A DNA stretch of 64,000 nucleotides from Panicum virgatum (lineage: Eukaryota; Streptophyta; Magnoliopsida; Poales; Poaceae): assembly GCF_016808335.1 (NCBI RefSeq), contig NC_053141.1:28685249-28749248 (forward strand). The letters are read 5' to 3'. The notes below the pieces were generated by a model that had not been told where the DNA came from, did not search any database, and was given only the letters and a program-made list of their open reading frames with translations. The position numbers were made by a program, and so were the translations under genes. Numbering within the stretch: the stretch's first letter is position 1; every line of letters starts with the position of its first letter. Of this stretch, positions 1 to 10,833 are shown piece by piece.

Positions 1-240
1 TGTAAAGTGAACACCCCATGAACGAGAGGGCATAAAATCGTGGGAGATATCGTGTTTCTTACACTCTGCTTCTTAGGTTTCTCAAAGTTCTTAATTCCTA
101 TCTGCAACGGCTCCTACCATCAACATTGACTTTTTCTAGGGTGACTGTTTCCTGCCGCCTTTGGTGGTAATTCTGTTCCTTTCTCCTTAGAAGTCTTTCG
201 TTCTGAATCTCGGGACGAGATTCTTTTAAGGGGGTATGAT
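1..240 (+). mobile_element. 3' end of internal region of Gypsy (Tekay/Del-type) LTR retrotransposon, with polypurine tract
   Basis: The stretch directly precedes an LTR that begins TGTAACACCC at 241. A polypurine tract (AAGGGGG, about 228-235) sits just before the LTR, which is where plus-strand DNA synthesis is primed. The wording 'ctcgggacgagattc' followed by a G-rich tract is typical of the 3' untranslated end of Tekay/Del chromoviruses in grasses. No coding sequence of the element is in the window; its body lies to the left. Family name is from remembered style, not from a search. Confidence 0.65.
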
Positions 241-3200
241 TGTAACACCCAGGTATTAATCCCCTGTAATTAGGGTTAATCATATGTTCAACTTGACGAT
301 TAGTACTAATTTTAATCATGTAAAGGCTTTCGATAAAGTTTGTTAGTACTTTAACACATGAAATGACGAGTTCTTCAAATTACAGTATTTAAATGTTTAA
401 ATCTATATTTAAAATTGTAACAAACAAGTTTAAAAATAAATTTCAAACCTTTGCTTAAATGGACTATTGCCTAGAACCAATGTTATAGGTTTTCGAATGA
501 TGAACAACTTTCGTGTTCAAAAATTTTTCGAGTTGTCACACAAAAGTGGGAGAAAAAGTTGAATTCCGAAGTGTATAGGACATTTTCAAATGCACTCAAG
601 TTTCAAATTTTATCTTTCAAACCATTGTTCAAATAGAAATGTGACTAAAATGAAAGTTGTAGATCTCAAAATTTTAAGCAAGTTTGGTATTCAAAAGTTT
701 TTCATTTAAGGCCATGAAGATGGAGAAAAGCTGAGTTTGCAAAGTGGACTTTGAAACTTTGAGTTATTTACAAAACTGCCATCACCACCATCTCTCCTCT
801 CTCCTCTCTGTTTCTCACCATGACGGCGTATGCACGCCGGCGAACGTCGGGGACGGCATCCCATCCTCTGGCCAGCCACGCGCAGCGCCCCTGTCCAAAC
901 TCATCTTCGCGCCCCCGGTTTCGCCCAAAACCGCCCCCCTGGCACCCCGCGCGTCTACCACGCGCCCGTGCTCGCCACGCCGTCGCCGTGCTCAGCCGCC
1001 ACGCCGTTGCCTCGTTGCTGCTCAAGCCGTCCTCATCCTCTCCCAAGTCAATTCGAGTTTCTCCTCTTCCCCTCCTCGCGCAAGTGCCAAGGGCCGAGCT
1101 CCTCTCCTCCTCTGCCCAGAGCGGGAGTCGCCGGCGCCATGGCCGCCTCCCTTCGAGCTCACCGTGGAGCCCCTACCCCGGGCCGCCCTCCTTCCAAACC
1201 AGCCACCCTGCCATCTTCCCCTCGCTCCCAGGAAGCTCCCAGGCCTGAGCCCGCCTCGAATCCACCACTGGAGCGCTACCACCACCGTCGGCCGCCTGCT
1301 CCAGTGGAGCCGCCGCCTCCGCCCGTCCTAGCCCGAACCGAGACCACCCTCAGGTAGCCCTCGCCTCCCTCGTGCTCCCCCACCCTTTCCTCGTCGCCAG
1401 GAAGCACCCCATCGCCGGAATCGAGCTCCCGAGCGCCTCCTCTATTTCAGTTCACGTGGGGGACCCCAGACAACAATAGAAACAAGTGCTGGGGCCCAAC
1501 TGCAAAGTTTCCTTTTCTTTTTCTTTTATTCTCAAAAACATCAAACTTGTAAAATCGATAATAAATCATAGAAAAATTAGAAACATACAAACTAAAATTT
1601 TGTTGGATTCTTTGTTCTAAGATCTACAACTTTCCTTACAGGTTAATCTTCAATTTTTAAATAGTTTTTGCTCTAGTTTAAATGTTAGTTTAAGTGGTTG
1701 CAAATTTTGAAAATGCATAGTAAATAGTAGAAAAATTAGAAAAATATAAAACCAGTTGGGTTAGTTTTGTTTTTGCATGTAGAACTTATAAAAATATTTA
1801 ACCTACTGTTTATTTAATGTTTTTGAGATGTATTGATTTAATCATGGTTAATGCTTGTGTACGCTTGTCTATTTAATATCTGCAGTTCTGTAAGTTGAAA
1901 AATTAGGAAATTTATGAAGTAGCTTACTCTTTTCATGCTTAGTTCACTGTAAAAATTTCATATCCGGAAGCTATGCACATGTGTGTAAATCTATTTTTGT
2001 TCAGTTTGTCTTGTTGAGGATAAAATAAATACTTTATATTATCAATAAATGTTGGTTAATTGTTTTTACACTCCTTCTCAGTAGCTTATAAATGTGGTAA
2101 AATTTGGTTACTAGTTTATGATTGCAAGTTTAAGTTTTTACTTTTTGTTTGGTTCCTAGTGTTAGTTTTCCTTGTATGCAGTTACTAGGAACTGCTTTGT
2201 TGCGTGTTAACTCATTTGAGATCAAATGTGGTTTACTTTTATATCACTTGGTTCCATGTATCTTGTTAGTTACATAAATCCTTTTACTTTCTCCTGATTG
2301 CCTTGTTAGTTACACCGGTAAGTTGTAGACCTGATTTACAACGATAGGTTGAACTGTGACCTGCTACTCTGGGAGTGGAATGATGGCGGGTGTTGGAGTG
2401 TATGTCGCCTCCGGGTTCTGTCGGAGTTCGCCGAGAGGGGCCCTTCACCCGGGTTTTGGCAGGCGTGGATCAGGTGTCATGGTAATGACGAGAACAGTTG
2501 ATGCGTGTGGCCCGGCGTGGTTTGCATGTGTCGTGTGAGTTAGGTCCACCTTGCAGGGTTAAATCGGATCGATTCGCCGTGACTCGCGGTTATGAGAGAG
2601 CCTTGATCTCTCTGTCACATCGTAGTAAACAAGTGGAACGAGAATGACAATGTGATGAGATATGTTTATGATACTCTTGAAAAATATAATGTGATATACC
2701 ATGCTTACTCTAGATGTTTATGCAAACCTAGTTGATATTTGTACATTAAACCTAAGCTAAAATATTGAAATTAAGAATCCAGTATTAGTAGCTTTTCAGC
2801 AAAACAAGCTCCAGAGCCAAAAAGCTTTGCATGTCTAGATAGTGGGTTAAGTATACCCATGTCGGGTAACTCTTGCTGAGTATTAGTATACTCAGGGTTT
2901 GTTGTTATCTTGTTTTCAGGTAGCTATTGCTGGTTGGAGCTAACCAGGATTCACATCGGTGGGCTCAATGTGACGTCCTCACGTCTTCGTAGTTATCGTT
3001 GTTTTTAAACTAAATTTTTATTTAAATTCCGCTGCATGTTGAACTCTGATAATTTGTTTAAAACTCATTTTGTAAAGCTCTACTTTGTAAATTAAATTTG
3101 AGGATTTTTGTCTGCTTGTAATCATCTGTGTTCGTCTTCGTGCGAGACTTCCAGTGTTTTTCGATCCTTAACCCGACAGACGACCGGATTACACCGTTTT

Positions 3201-3279
3201 AAGTGCGTGGTAACTTGATTAACCATTAAGATGATAGTTAGCGCACTTAAACTAGTTTAATTTGGACGGTTCTGCTACA
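241..3279 (+). mobile_element. 3' LTR of Gypsy (Tekay/Del-type) element
   Basis: A 3.04-kb LTR that starts TGTAACACCC right after a polypurine tract and ends at GCTACA (3279). It contains a GC-rich block (about 800-1450) whose open frames on both strands are low-complexity Pro/Arg/Ser and look like composition artefacts, then a long AT-rich part. The end is set by the TG...CA rule; the target duplication cannot be checked because the 5' partner is outside the window. The long length fits Tekay-type LTRs. Confidence 0.6.
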
Positions 3280-3602
3280 CAAGGGTACGGGGAATCACGG
3301 GGATCTGCCTCACAAACGATGGGGACGGGGGCGGGGCCCCAAACTGGAGGTAGGGCGGGGGTGTGGGGCATTTTTGCCCCATGGGGATCCGTGGTGCCCC
3401 GAGAAAGAAAAAAATGTATTTTGGCTTATATAATATATAGTCCAACACGTTCCAAGTCCAACAGAAAAAACTCTAACAATCCATAGTTAATGGCTCAATG
3501 CCATAGTGGTTATCGTTATCTGACTTGTATTATTTATATCTTGAATGCATGCACTAAGATGACCATAATGAGGTGTTTTGAAACTTGTTTAGCAGTCCCC
3601 AC
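3280..3602. other. Interval between two LTRs, no gene seen
   Basis: G-rich first half (runs of GGGG, 3300-3400), then AT-rich DNA. The frames here are short and lack codon structure. It is the host or older-repeat DNA that separates the Gypsy 3' LTR from the next solo LTR. Confidence 0.5.
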
Positions 3603-4030
3603 TGTCAGACCCGGGGCAGCGGGACTGCTCACAGGCGTGGAATATCCTAGAGTAGGAAGTAGCACATGGATATACCTACCTCTATTGTAACTAATCGAAC
3701 GGCAGTAGGACTAGTTGATGTACAAGGAAACTAGCCGACCTCTTCGGACTAGGACTCTGGCAGTGCTCGACTAGGACTCCCATGTAACCCTGTCTCCCCG
3801 GATTATATAAGGGCAGACAGGGACCCCTCCAGAGGAGGACGATACACATCGAACAACACCTAAGACAATACAAACCACCACACAGAACGTAGGGTATTAC
3901 GCTCTGGCGGCCCGAACCTATCTAAATCTTTGTGTTCCTTGCACCATCGCATTCTGATCTCGGCGAGTCCCTGCCTACAATCAATCTCCTCGGGGTATAC
4001 CTCGGAGAGCTTGCCGGTAAAACACCGACA
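3603..4030 (+). mobile_element. Solo LTR, about 428 bp
   Basis: Begins TGTCAGACCC and ends CACCGACA, so it has TG...CA ends with a short inverted repeat (TGTC/GACA). A TATA box (TTATATAAGG, about 3803-3812) lies in the middle, as expected for an LTR promoter, followed by a GC-poor leader. Neither a primer binding site on the right nor a polypurine tract on the left is present, so it is a solo LTR. The flanks CCCAC and CCCCC would be an imperfect 5-bp target duplication. Confidence 0.6.
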
Positions 4031-4128
4031 CCCCCAGCCCCGCCCCGCCCCGTTGATAGGCTGACGAACAAGAACGCCCCACTGAGACTTGGTAACTGTA
4101 CGATGACACTCCCCACTGAGACTAGCAT

Positions 4129-4830
4129 AATTTTTTTAGGTAAAGGAATATATTAATCATATTCCAGCCTCTGTATCGATTGATACCTATAACTGTTCGA
4201 AAACACAACCACACCGCACAACACGTCCGAAAGAAATGAAATCGAGTAGCAAAAAAAGAGAGACTAAAATGTGCTTAAACATACGCAATCCGATTACTAA
4301 ATGGCCATCCATTCGACGCGAAGACTTCCATGGCAAGGCACTCAAGTGTGCGACACCCCTCTAACACCAGCGGGCTTTTCTCTTCTTTTTGCAGCAGCGC
4401 CCAAAACCTATGTTCCTCTGAACAGCACCTGCAGAGACGAAGAAACTCATGTATAGTTAAAAGTAATGTCACTTCGAGTTAGCCAAATCGCCCATAAGAT
4501 GGCACATGCTCCCACTAAAGCCTGATGCTTGCGTTGTTTCCTCAGCCCATTCAACCAGTGAGTAAACATATGGTTTATATTTAACGGCATAGGCAAATTA
4601 AAAACAACACTTGTCAGTCTCCACAAAAATTTAGCGTTTTGGCAATTGAAAGAAAGGTGTTGTATTGTTTCATTAAAATTGCAACAACAACATTTTAAAC
4701 TCCCTTTCCATCGCCGTCTAGCTAAATTGTCCTTAGTGAGAGCAACCCCTAATACAACCGTGAATTCCATGTGACACCAACTTCCAATATGATCCAAACC
4801 AAAAGTCCAAAACCGTAGCACATCTATCCA
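4129..4830 (-). mobile_element. LINE 3' fragment with zf-RVT domain remnant
   Basis: On the minus strand 4821-4447 reads as the C-terminal zinc-binding domain (zf-RVT) of plant L1-type reverse transcriptases: a Cys-rich segment (CCCCNFNETIQHLSFNC) followed by a Trp-rich helix (ILWAIWLTRSD). The element ends in a T-run (4129-4135, the poly-A tail on the minus strand) with the usual 3' wording 'ggaatatattaatca' beside it. Only about 700 bp remain; the reverse transcriptase core and ORF1 are lost, as is typical of 5'-truncated insertions. Confidence 0.65.
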
Positions 4831-4938
4831 TGGGAATTAATCTAGTAAATTTATGTTCCAACGCTGATCTTTCCAAAGCTCAAAATCTTACATGGCCATG
4901 TTGAGTGCAAAACTGTATAATCCGGTAACAAAGTTGAA

Positions 4939-5010
4939 ATCTTTTTTTTTTTGAACGAATGGGCATATGCCAATTTTATTGCTAAAGAAGGGAAAAGTTG
5001 AAAAGTTTCA
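4939..5010 (-). mobile_element. Possible LINE 3' end fragment
   Basis: A run of T (4939-4950) followed by 'gaacgaatgggcatatgcc' resembles the tail of another grass LINE on the minus strand. Only tens of bases can be assigned. It could also be a simple T-run beside host DNA. Confidence 0.3.
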
Positions 5011-5486
5011 GTTCTGAATCCTATAGTCCTGTGCAAAGCCCCAATTATGCTCTGGGTTCGAACTCGAAACTGGAGCTAATTACCATCCAGTTTGGCCCCC
5101 GTACGTCAAAGATGCAACTTGTCGCGTTCTTTTTAACTCCAAGGTACAGTGTGCTCCTACCGCGTAGCGTAGGAGCGCGTAGGCCACAGCCGGATCGGAG
5201 CACGCGCGGCGCGGCACACGGGAGCGCGCGGGGCCAGCCCGTCGTACATCGCGCGCTGATAGCTAGCGTGTCGTTCGGCCTGATGGCGCGCCGCCGAACG
5301 TACACTCGATCCCTGGCCCCGAAGGCGCGTTTGCCTTCGGAATCGTTGAAATAAGTATTGCAATGAAGCGGCCGCGACAAAATTAAGCTACGAAGATCTT
5401 GGCAAGCAGTTCAATCCAACAATTAGTAATAACATGTAAATCAGCATCCTTATCTAGTTACTCAAAGCTAGCTAGATAGGCATAAT

Positions 5487-5933
5487 CTAGGTTTCTTTGT
5501 CGTCCAGCTTGAGATGCGCGCGCCCGGCGAGCCATGCGGCGACGATCCTGCGCGAGCTCTCGCAGTAGACGTCGACTGCGGCTGCACGCGCGAAGAGCTG
5601 GCCGAAGCGCTGCAGCGTGCCCTCCCGGGCGGGGTCTTCCCAGTAGTTACACTTGAACATCTTGTCAATCTCCCTGTCCTCCTCGCCGACCTCGTATGGG
5701 TACGGCCTCTTCCTGCTGCTTCTACTTGACCCCGCCGCCGTCTCCGTGGTTCCCGCCGCCCAGCCGCCGTATCCGTGGTTCCCGCCGTCGTCACCCTCCG
5801 GTGTCTTCTTCTTCGTCCCCACCGCCGGCGGCGGGTCAACGTCCATCGCGCGCGGCGCCACCCTCCCCCGGCCGGCCTGCTCTCGATCCATCACCTGCCG
5901 CCGCCGCCGCGGTGGTATTCGTTTGCCAGCCAA
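5487..5933 (-). CDS. Hypothetical grass protein, up to 148 aa
   Basis: Not recognised. The frame starts at 5933; two other in-frame ATGs (5891, 5846) give 134 or 119 residues, and I cannot decide between them. The N-terminal half is low complexity (basic, Gly/Pro/Thr-rich, disordered). The C-terminal half, from a KRPYPYEVGEEDREIDKMF segment onward, looks like a real folded domain: mixed charged and aromatic residues and a helix ending in AAWLAGRAHLKLDD. A TATA-like box (TATATATTAAG on the minus strand, about 5988-5998) lies 55-65 bp upstream of the first ATG, which supports transcription on this strand. No intron is needed. It may be a true single-exon gene or a gene fragment; no membrane segment or signal peptide is visible. 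Confidence 0.5.
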   Translation of the reverse strand: MAGKRIPPRRRRQVMDREQAGRGRVAPRAMDVDPPPAVGTKKKTPEGDDGGNHGYGGWAAGTTETAAGSSRSSRKRPYPYEVGEEDREIDKMFKCNYWEDPAREGTLQRFGQLFARAAAVDVYCESSRRIVAAWLAGRAHLKLDDKET

Positions 5934-5985
5934 ACCGTGCTGTTCCGTCTTTTGTTTTTCTGGCCCGGCCTCGCCCCGGCACGCG

Positions 5986-6000
5986 CTTAATATATATACT
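5986..6000 (-). promoter_or_regulatory. TATA box for the 5487-5933 gene
   Basis: The minus strand reads TATATATATTAAG here, about 60 bp upstream of the first ATG at 5933. The distance fits a plant TATA box with a short leader. Confidence 0.45.
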
Positions 6001-6009
6001 CCCTATGCA

Positions 6010-7811
6010 CGTGATCTATGGATCGAGTTGCCTTCGAGCCCGACTTGGATCCACCACCACTTGATCGGAATCGAATCCTGGCCCGAGAAGGGAGCAAAAT
6101 TGTAGTATTGGAACTGGATGCGGTTCGGTTGCGATGCTGTCACGCCAGATGGCGGCCCGACCGATGATGCCGGTGAACGGAACTCTCGGCGTCGGCCGGT
6201 CGGTCACGCCCGTGCAAGCCCGACTCTCGCCGGTCCGAGCGGAAACGCAAACTGGCCGACGCGCCGCGTACGTCGTGGCCGACGCGTCACGCGTGCACCC
6301 GTGACCACGGCTGTCTCCTGATGCGCATGCCCTCCGGCAGTCTGACTGGCCTGTCGAAACAGAGGACGTACGTACGTCAGCGCCCCCGCGAAACTGCTGA
6401 CCACAGGATAAATTTCTTTGGTATTCTGAAACCGGAATGGATTCAATTACACCAGAAAACATTTCATGCGGCAAGCAGCAGATACGAATTAACGAATAGC
6501 GTGAGCAAATCAGAATCCCACGAAGACAGCGACTGTGTGTCTCATCGCACGCAGGCAGAAGTACACGCAGCTGAGTGCTCAAGTACACGCCAAACTCTGC
6601 AAAGTAAATACCAGGCATCTAGAGAACTTCCTGAACTGAAGTTTCAAAACTTAGGCCCGTCGTCTGGTCCTAGTTATGCTTGTGAAACATACATGGACGA
6701 TAGCCATGCATCTCCTAGCTGAACCATGACATATGAGTTCCACAATGGTTTGAGGACGGAAACAGCATCCGGTAACATGTAGTAGCATCGAATCCAGTTA
6801 CACCAACCACTTGTAGTTCGTCGACTTATGAAAGCCACTTACAGAACAGCTCTTTTACTCCATCAGACTGCCTTGTGTTACGATCCAGAACTGTAATGGC
6901 AACAATGAAATGTCAGTTTTACGCATAGAAACTGGCCACCAGAATCAATTGGTATCCAATCACATCAGTTTATATCAAATTCTTGCATGAAAATATTATG
7001 GTTTGCAACTCACGTGGTCATTCCATCCCAAAGCAATTGACGTCTAATGCAACACTACAGAGGGGAGCTAACTGAAAGCTCAGTTTGTGTGCTAGCAATT
7101 CATTACGCAATAGTGATAGACCATGCCGGTTTAGTTCATACAAAATTAAGCAGTCTTGAAAGGTCTAGGTTGTTAAGGTATCCTGTAGATAGATTGCGCT
7201 GTTAAATACAGTTTGAGAAGGCTGAAAACTCTGTAAACAAACCCCATGTAAGCTGTAGTTTATGTAATGTAACTGTTGCAGAGCTTAACCAGCAAGCAGC
7301 ACACATCCCAACCTACTCCAGTAAATATAGAATTAACATGACTATCTAGGTATAGGCTAAGAAGGCAAGAACTAAAAGAAAAATCAAATGCAGCTAAGAC
7401 CTAACTGTTCAAGTTCATGGAAACATCTATATGTTATAGCAGCTTTAACCTTTAACAAAATCAGGCCTCGTTTGGGTTTGCTAGGCAGCTGCTATCTAAT
7501 CTAGAATGACCTTTGTGCCTGGGAAGGACCTAAATCAATAAATTCACAAGAATTAAATATGTAGACACAAGGGTGTTGACTCTAATCAGATGACAAAAAA
7601 AGAAGCTCCAGTCACTAATACACAGTGTGCTAATGTTTTTAAAAGAAAATATAGTGTGTCAGCTGATATTTGTGGCATACTGATCAATTTTCCATTTTCT
7701 GAAAGAGGAGTTAATGCCAGCAATATCATAATTGCAGTACTCCACAATTAATGCACTCAACATTTTCTAGATCATGCATGTTAACGCAATGCAAGTTCGT
7801 GACTCTGCATA
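6010..7811. other. Intergenic, no gene supported
   Basis: A GC-rich beginning (to about 6350) that continues the promoter side of the minus-strand gene, then ordinary AT-rich intergenic DNA. The longest frames (about 130-200 codons at 6016-6722, both strands) are mutually overlapping, Cys/Arg/Ser-rich and carry no domain. I see no repeat with recognisable ends before 7812. Confidence 0.5.
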
Positions 7812-7988
7812 CAGGGGCGGATACAGGAGGGGGGCTAGGGGGGCTCAAGCCCCCCCTAAGCTCCCCTAATTACACGTAAAACACTGTAGTAAGACCTCCA
7901 AATCACCATTAAATCTTCACACAAATCAACATGTCTATTGTTTCAGCCCCTCCTTGCCTCCAATCCTGCATCCGCCACTGTCTGCATA
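7804..7988. mobile_element. hAT-type MITE with 8-bp target duplication
   Basis: The element proper is 7812-7980 (169 bp). Terminal inverted repeats are CAGGGGCGGAT at the left and ATCCGCCACTG at the right (one mismatch). The flanks are a perfect 8-bp duplication TCTGCATA (7804-7811 and 7981-7988), the hallmark of hAT transposition. The left subterminal region is unusual, with G-runs followed by a C-run (GGGGGGC...GCCCCCCC), which form a second hairpin. No coding capacity. Confidence 0.9.
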
Positions 7989-8282
7989 TTAGCACTAGTA
8001 AAACAGGAAAACAGCCCCTGACATCGAAGTAACAACTATAACAAGCAAGGTGGTGCACATTAGCACTACGAAGTATCCCAAACATGAACCAGCAATTGGT
8101 ACTCTGCTTCGATTTGGACAAATCAGCAGAACAGGTTATACCTTGGACGATCACACGGAGCAAACCTCTCCCTCGCCTCTCACTGTGGCAGGTACTGCTC
8201 TGGGCTGTTGGCAAGTTGGTGCGGCAGCTCCCGAACTGGCACGCCAAGATGGCGTTGGCGCAGGCGGAGGACACGCGCTGCC

Positions 8283-9556
8283 TCATCCTGCACCTTGTAG
8301 CTGTTGAAGATGACTAATGGCTTGGGGGACCCCAGTCCAGTCCCGTGTGCGCCTGGCATTCTCAGCAATAGCTTCGATCTCCTGCAAGTATGCCCGAACG
8401 TCTTCGTGTTGTTGCTCCATGAGTGCGTACAGTTCTCCAAGGTCGGCGTCCACTTGAGCTGCCTCCATGGCCCGCTCCCTGGCCCGCGCCTCCTGCGGAA
8501 GCACGCAAATGAAAACCTGTGTTAGAACTCAGAAGCGAGCACACGAAACGCAGAAGGGGAAGAGAACACACGTACCGCCGCGGCGCCGTCCACGGCCTCC
8601 CCCTCGACCTGGAGCTCCCTGTCGGCGCCACCACCCTCCGCGTCCTCGTTGAGGCGCCCTTCCTCCCCGACGAGCACCTCCTCGGCGTGGTGGTCCTCTT
8701 CCTCCGCCGCGCGCGGCTCCTCGACGACGCGGCCGTGGACGACGCCAGCCGCGTCCACGGGCACGACACGTACCTCGGCGGCGTGGTGGTCCTCTTCCTC
8801 CGCCGCGCGCGGCTCCTCGACGACGCGGCCGTGGACGACGCCAGCCGCGTTCACGGGCACGACACGTACCTCGGCGGCGTGGTGGTCCTCTTCCTCCCCC
8901 GCGCGCGGCTCCTCGACGACGCGGCCGTGGACGACGCCAGCCGCGTCCACGGGCACGACACGTACCTCGGCGGCGTCGGGATCGTTTCGGTTCTCCACGT
9001 CGCCTGCCGCTGCCTCAGGCTCCTCCCCGGGCAGCACGCGGATCACCTCTCTTAGGACGCGGCCGTCGGCCATGGCAGCGATGACCCGAAGATTGCCGGG
9101 CACGTGGCCCTCCGCGCCGAGCTGAGCGGCGAGCACGGGCGCGCGCACGTGCAGCACCCCGCGCCCTCGGAGCACGCGCTCGCCGAGACCGCCGACGTCC
9201 CAGCCGCGGATGTAGGATACGATCCTCGCCGCCGCGTCGACCAGGGGAAGGGCGGCGCGGTTGAAATTGTCAGCAGTAATAACAGGAGCCCAAACATGCG
9301 CCGTACCGCGTCCTGGTGCCGCGTGGGCGCGGAGCGCGCCTGCGTACTCGTGAGCCCGCGGCGGTGGGTCTCCGTGGCCTGCATGACGACGAGGACCCCT
9401 GGGGCGGGGAGGTGCCCAGGGGTGGCGGCGGGCGTCGGAGGGGCTGTCAGGGCGATGCGGGCGCCGGTGGCCACCGCGCCAGGGAAGCGGCGGCGCATGG
9501 TGGTGCGGCCGCAGGTCGCCGCGGTCGCGAGGCCGGTAGAGGCCGCCGCGCGGCAT
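8283..9556 (-). CDS. Hypothetical repeat-containing protein, two exons, about 396 aa
   Basis: Not recognised. Exon 1 runs 9556-8576 and exon 2 8492-8283; the intron has a GTACGT donor and a CGCAG acceptor, phase 0, and joins the two frames. The start at 9556 is the first ATG that leaves the GC-rich leader. Residues 1-100 are Pro/Arg/His-rich. Residues about 105-200 contain a more ordered part (LPLVDAAARIVSYIRGWDV; VLREVIRVLPGEEPE). Then a 32-residue unit (AEVRVVPVDAAGVVHGRVVEE...EEEDHHA) is repeated three times, with 96-bp periodicity (8687-8974). Exon 2 encodes a charged helix, possibly a coiled coil (DADLGELYALMEQQHEDVRAYLQEIEAIAENARR). No membrane segment. GC content is very high in exon 1 and falls in exon 2, the usual grass gradient. 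The intron call is an inference from splice sites and frame. Confidence 0.55.
8687..8974 (-). repeat. Three tandem copies of a 96-bp coding repeat
   Basis: The plus strand shows 'gtggtggtcctcttcctcc' at 8687, 8783 and 8879, an exact 96-bp period. The copies differ at only a few bases (for example one Asp/Asn codon change and one Ala/Gly change), so the expansion is recent. The period is a multiple of three, so it adds 32 residues per unit to the protein encoded on the minus strand. Confidence 0.9.
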
Positions 9557-9982
9557 CGGCTTGCAGAAGCAGAGGAACTCGGGGAGTTGTGAGGGAATGG
9601 CGTGGTTGGGTTGGTTCGAACTCCAATTTGAATCGTGTGGCCGCAGGGGGGAAAGGGAAGAAGGGGGCGGGGGGATATTTGTAGGCTGGCAGGCAGGCAG
9701 CGGAGCAGAGAAGAGCAGAGCACGGCGGCGGCGGGCGGGGCGGCGTGTGGCGCGCCGTTCGACTGCTTGGCTTGCAAAGCACGGAGGAGGGGGCCTGCTG
9801 GACGTGACCGGCTCCAGCTGTCTGTGCCGCTGGGGCCCACGTGCGCCGGGCCGCGAGATGAAAACCCCCAGCGCGGCGTGTGCCGTGTGCGTGGCTTCTT
9901 GATCTGATGATCTATCTGATCGGCCGTTGATCCTGTCTGCACGAGTCCGTGCGAATCTTCCGCGACTAGCAAGTGGAATCAA

Positions 9983-10833
9983 CCGGCGTTGTTGGTGATG
10001 GTGAACCTTTGGGTACTAGATAGAATTGCAGTGCTACTTTATCCTAGCAATATTGCTAGTTTAAGTTTATGTGCCAATCTGAGTACAGGTTCGGCTAATG
10101 CATGCAGATGCTTAAGTCGGCAATGAGGAGAGTAACCTTAAGACTGCTGCCAGTTGAATGATTTTGAATTTGAACTGTGATGTTTGAAACTGTATATTTG
10201 AATATGATTAAATTCTATGTGTTACAAATGTATTAGTTACATTCTTTTTTCTTTTCCTTTTCTAAGGTCTTCCTTTGAGTTCTGTTAAACCAAGTATTAT
10301 CTTTTTTTTCCTTTCCAGTATTTTTATCTTCTATTTGTTGTCTTCTAAGAAGTTATTGTTTGATAAATGTTTCATTACAATTATGCTAATTTTTTTCTAG
10401 ATAAATTGGATAGTGAACTTATGCATAGAAGTTGCGCGAGATGTTTTTCAGATAATATTATTGTGGAAGTTATGCTAAATAAATCTTCAAGTTATATGTC
10501 AATGAAAAGTCATGACAAAAAAATATGTTCTAAGAATATGATTGAAAGAAGTTATGCGTGAAAGTTTTGTGCATCATGAAAGTTGTGCTGAAAAATATTC
10601 CTTGAGAAGTTGTTTGGAAAATGTGTTAAATTTACGGACATAAGCTATAAGTTTCCAAAACTAGAAAGTTGCAGTGAGAGGAGTTTTCTAAAAAGGAAAC
10701 TTGCGTGCTTTCCGAGATCGCACGCTCCCGGCCTTCCTGGAGCGCACGCTGATTAGAAAGGCCCGTGTCCAAGCCACCTCTTGCTTCTTCAGTCTCACAA
10801 CACACAAGATATCGTTAGAAACCCAGTGTTTTA
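9983..10833. other. AT-rich intergenic DNA with GAAGTT-type degenerate array
   Basis: No gene is supported. From about 10420 to 10680 the words GAAGTTGCG, GAAGTTATG, AAGTTATAT, AAAGTTGTG and GAAGTTGTTTGG recur every 25-35 bp, a strongly degenerate tandem array. The single 64-codon frame inside it (10367-10561) is produced by this repetition. Confidence 0.5.

Noticed and set aside
744..1357. Overlapping open frames of 140-195 codons on both strands in the first LTR
   Set aside because: GC-rich low-complexity Pro/Arg/Ser translation in every frame, inside an LTR, no domain or splice structure. The openness follows from base composition.
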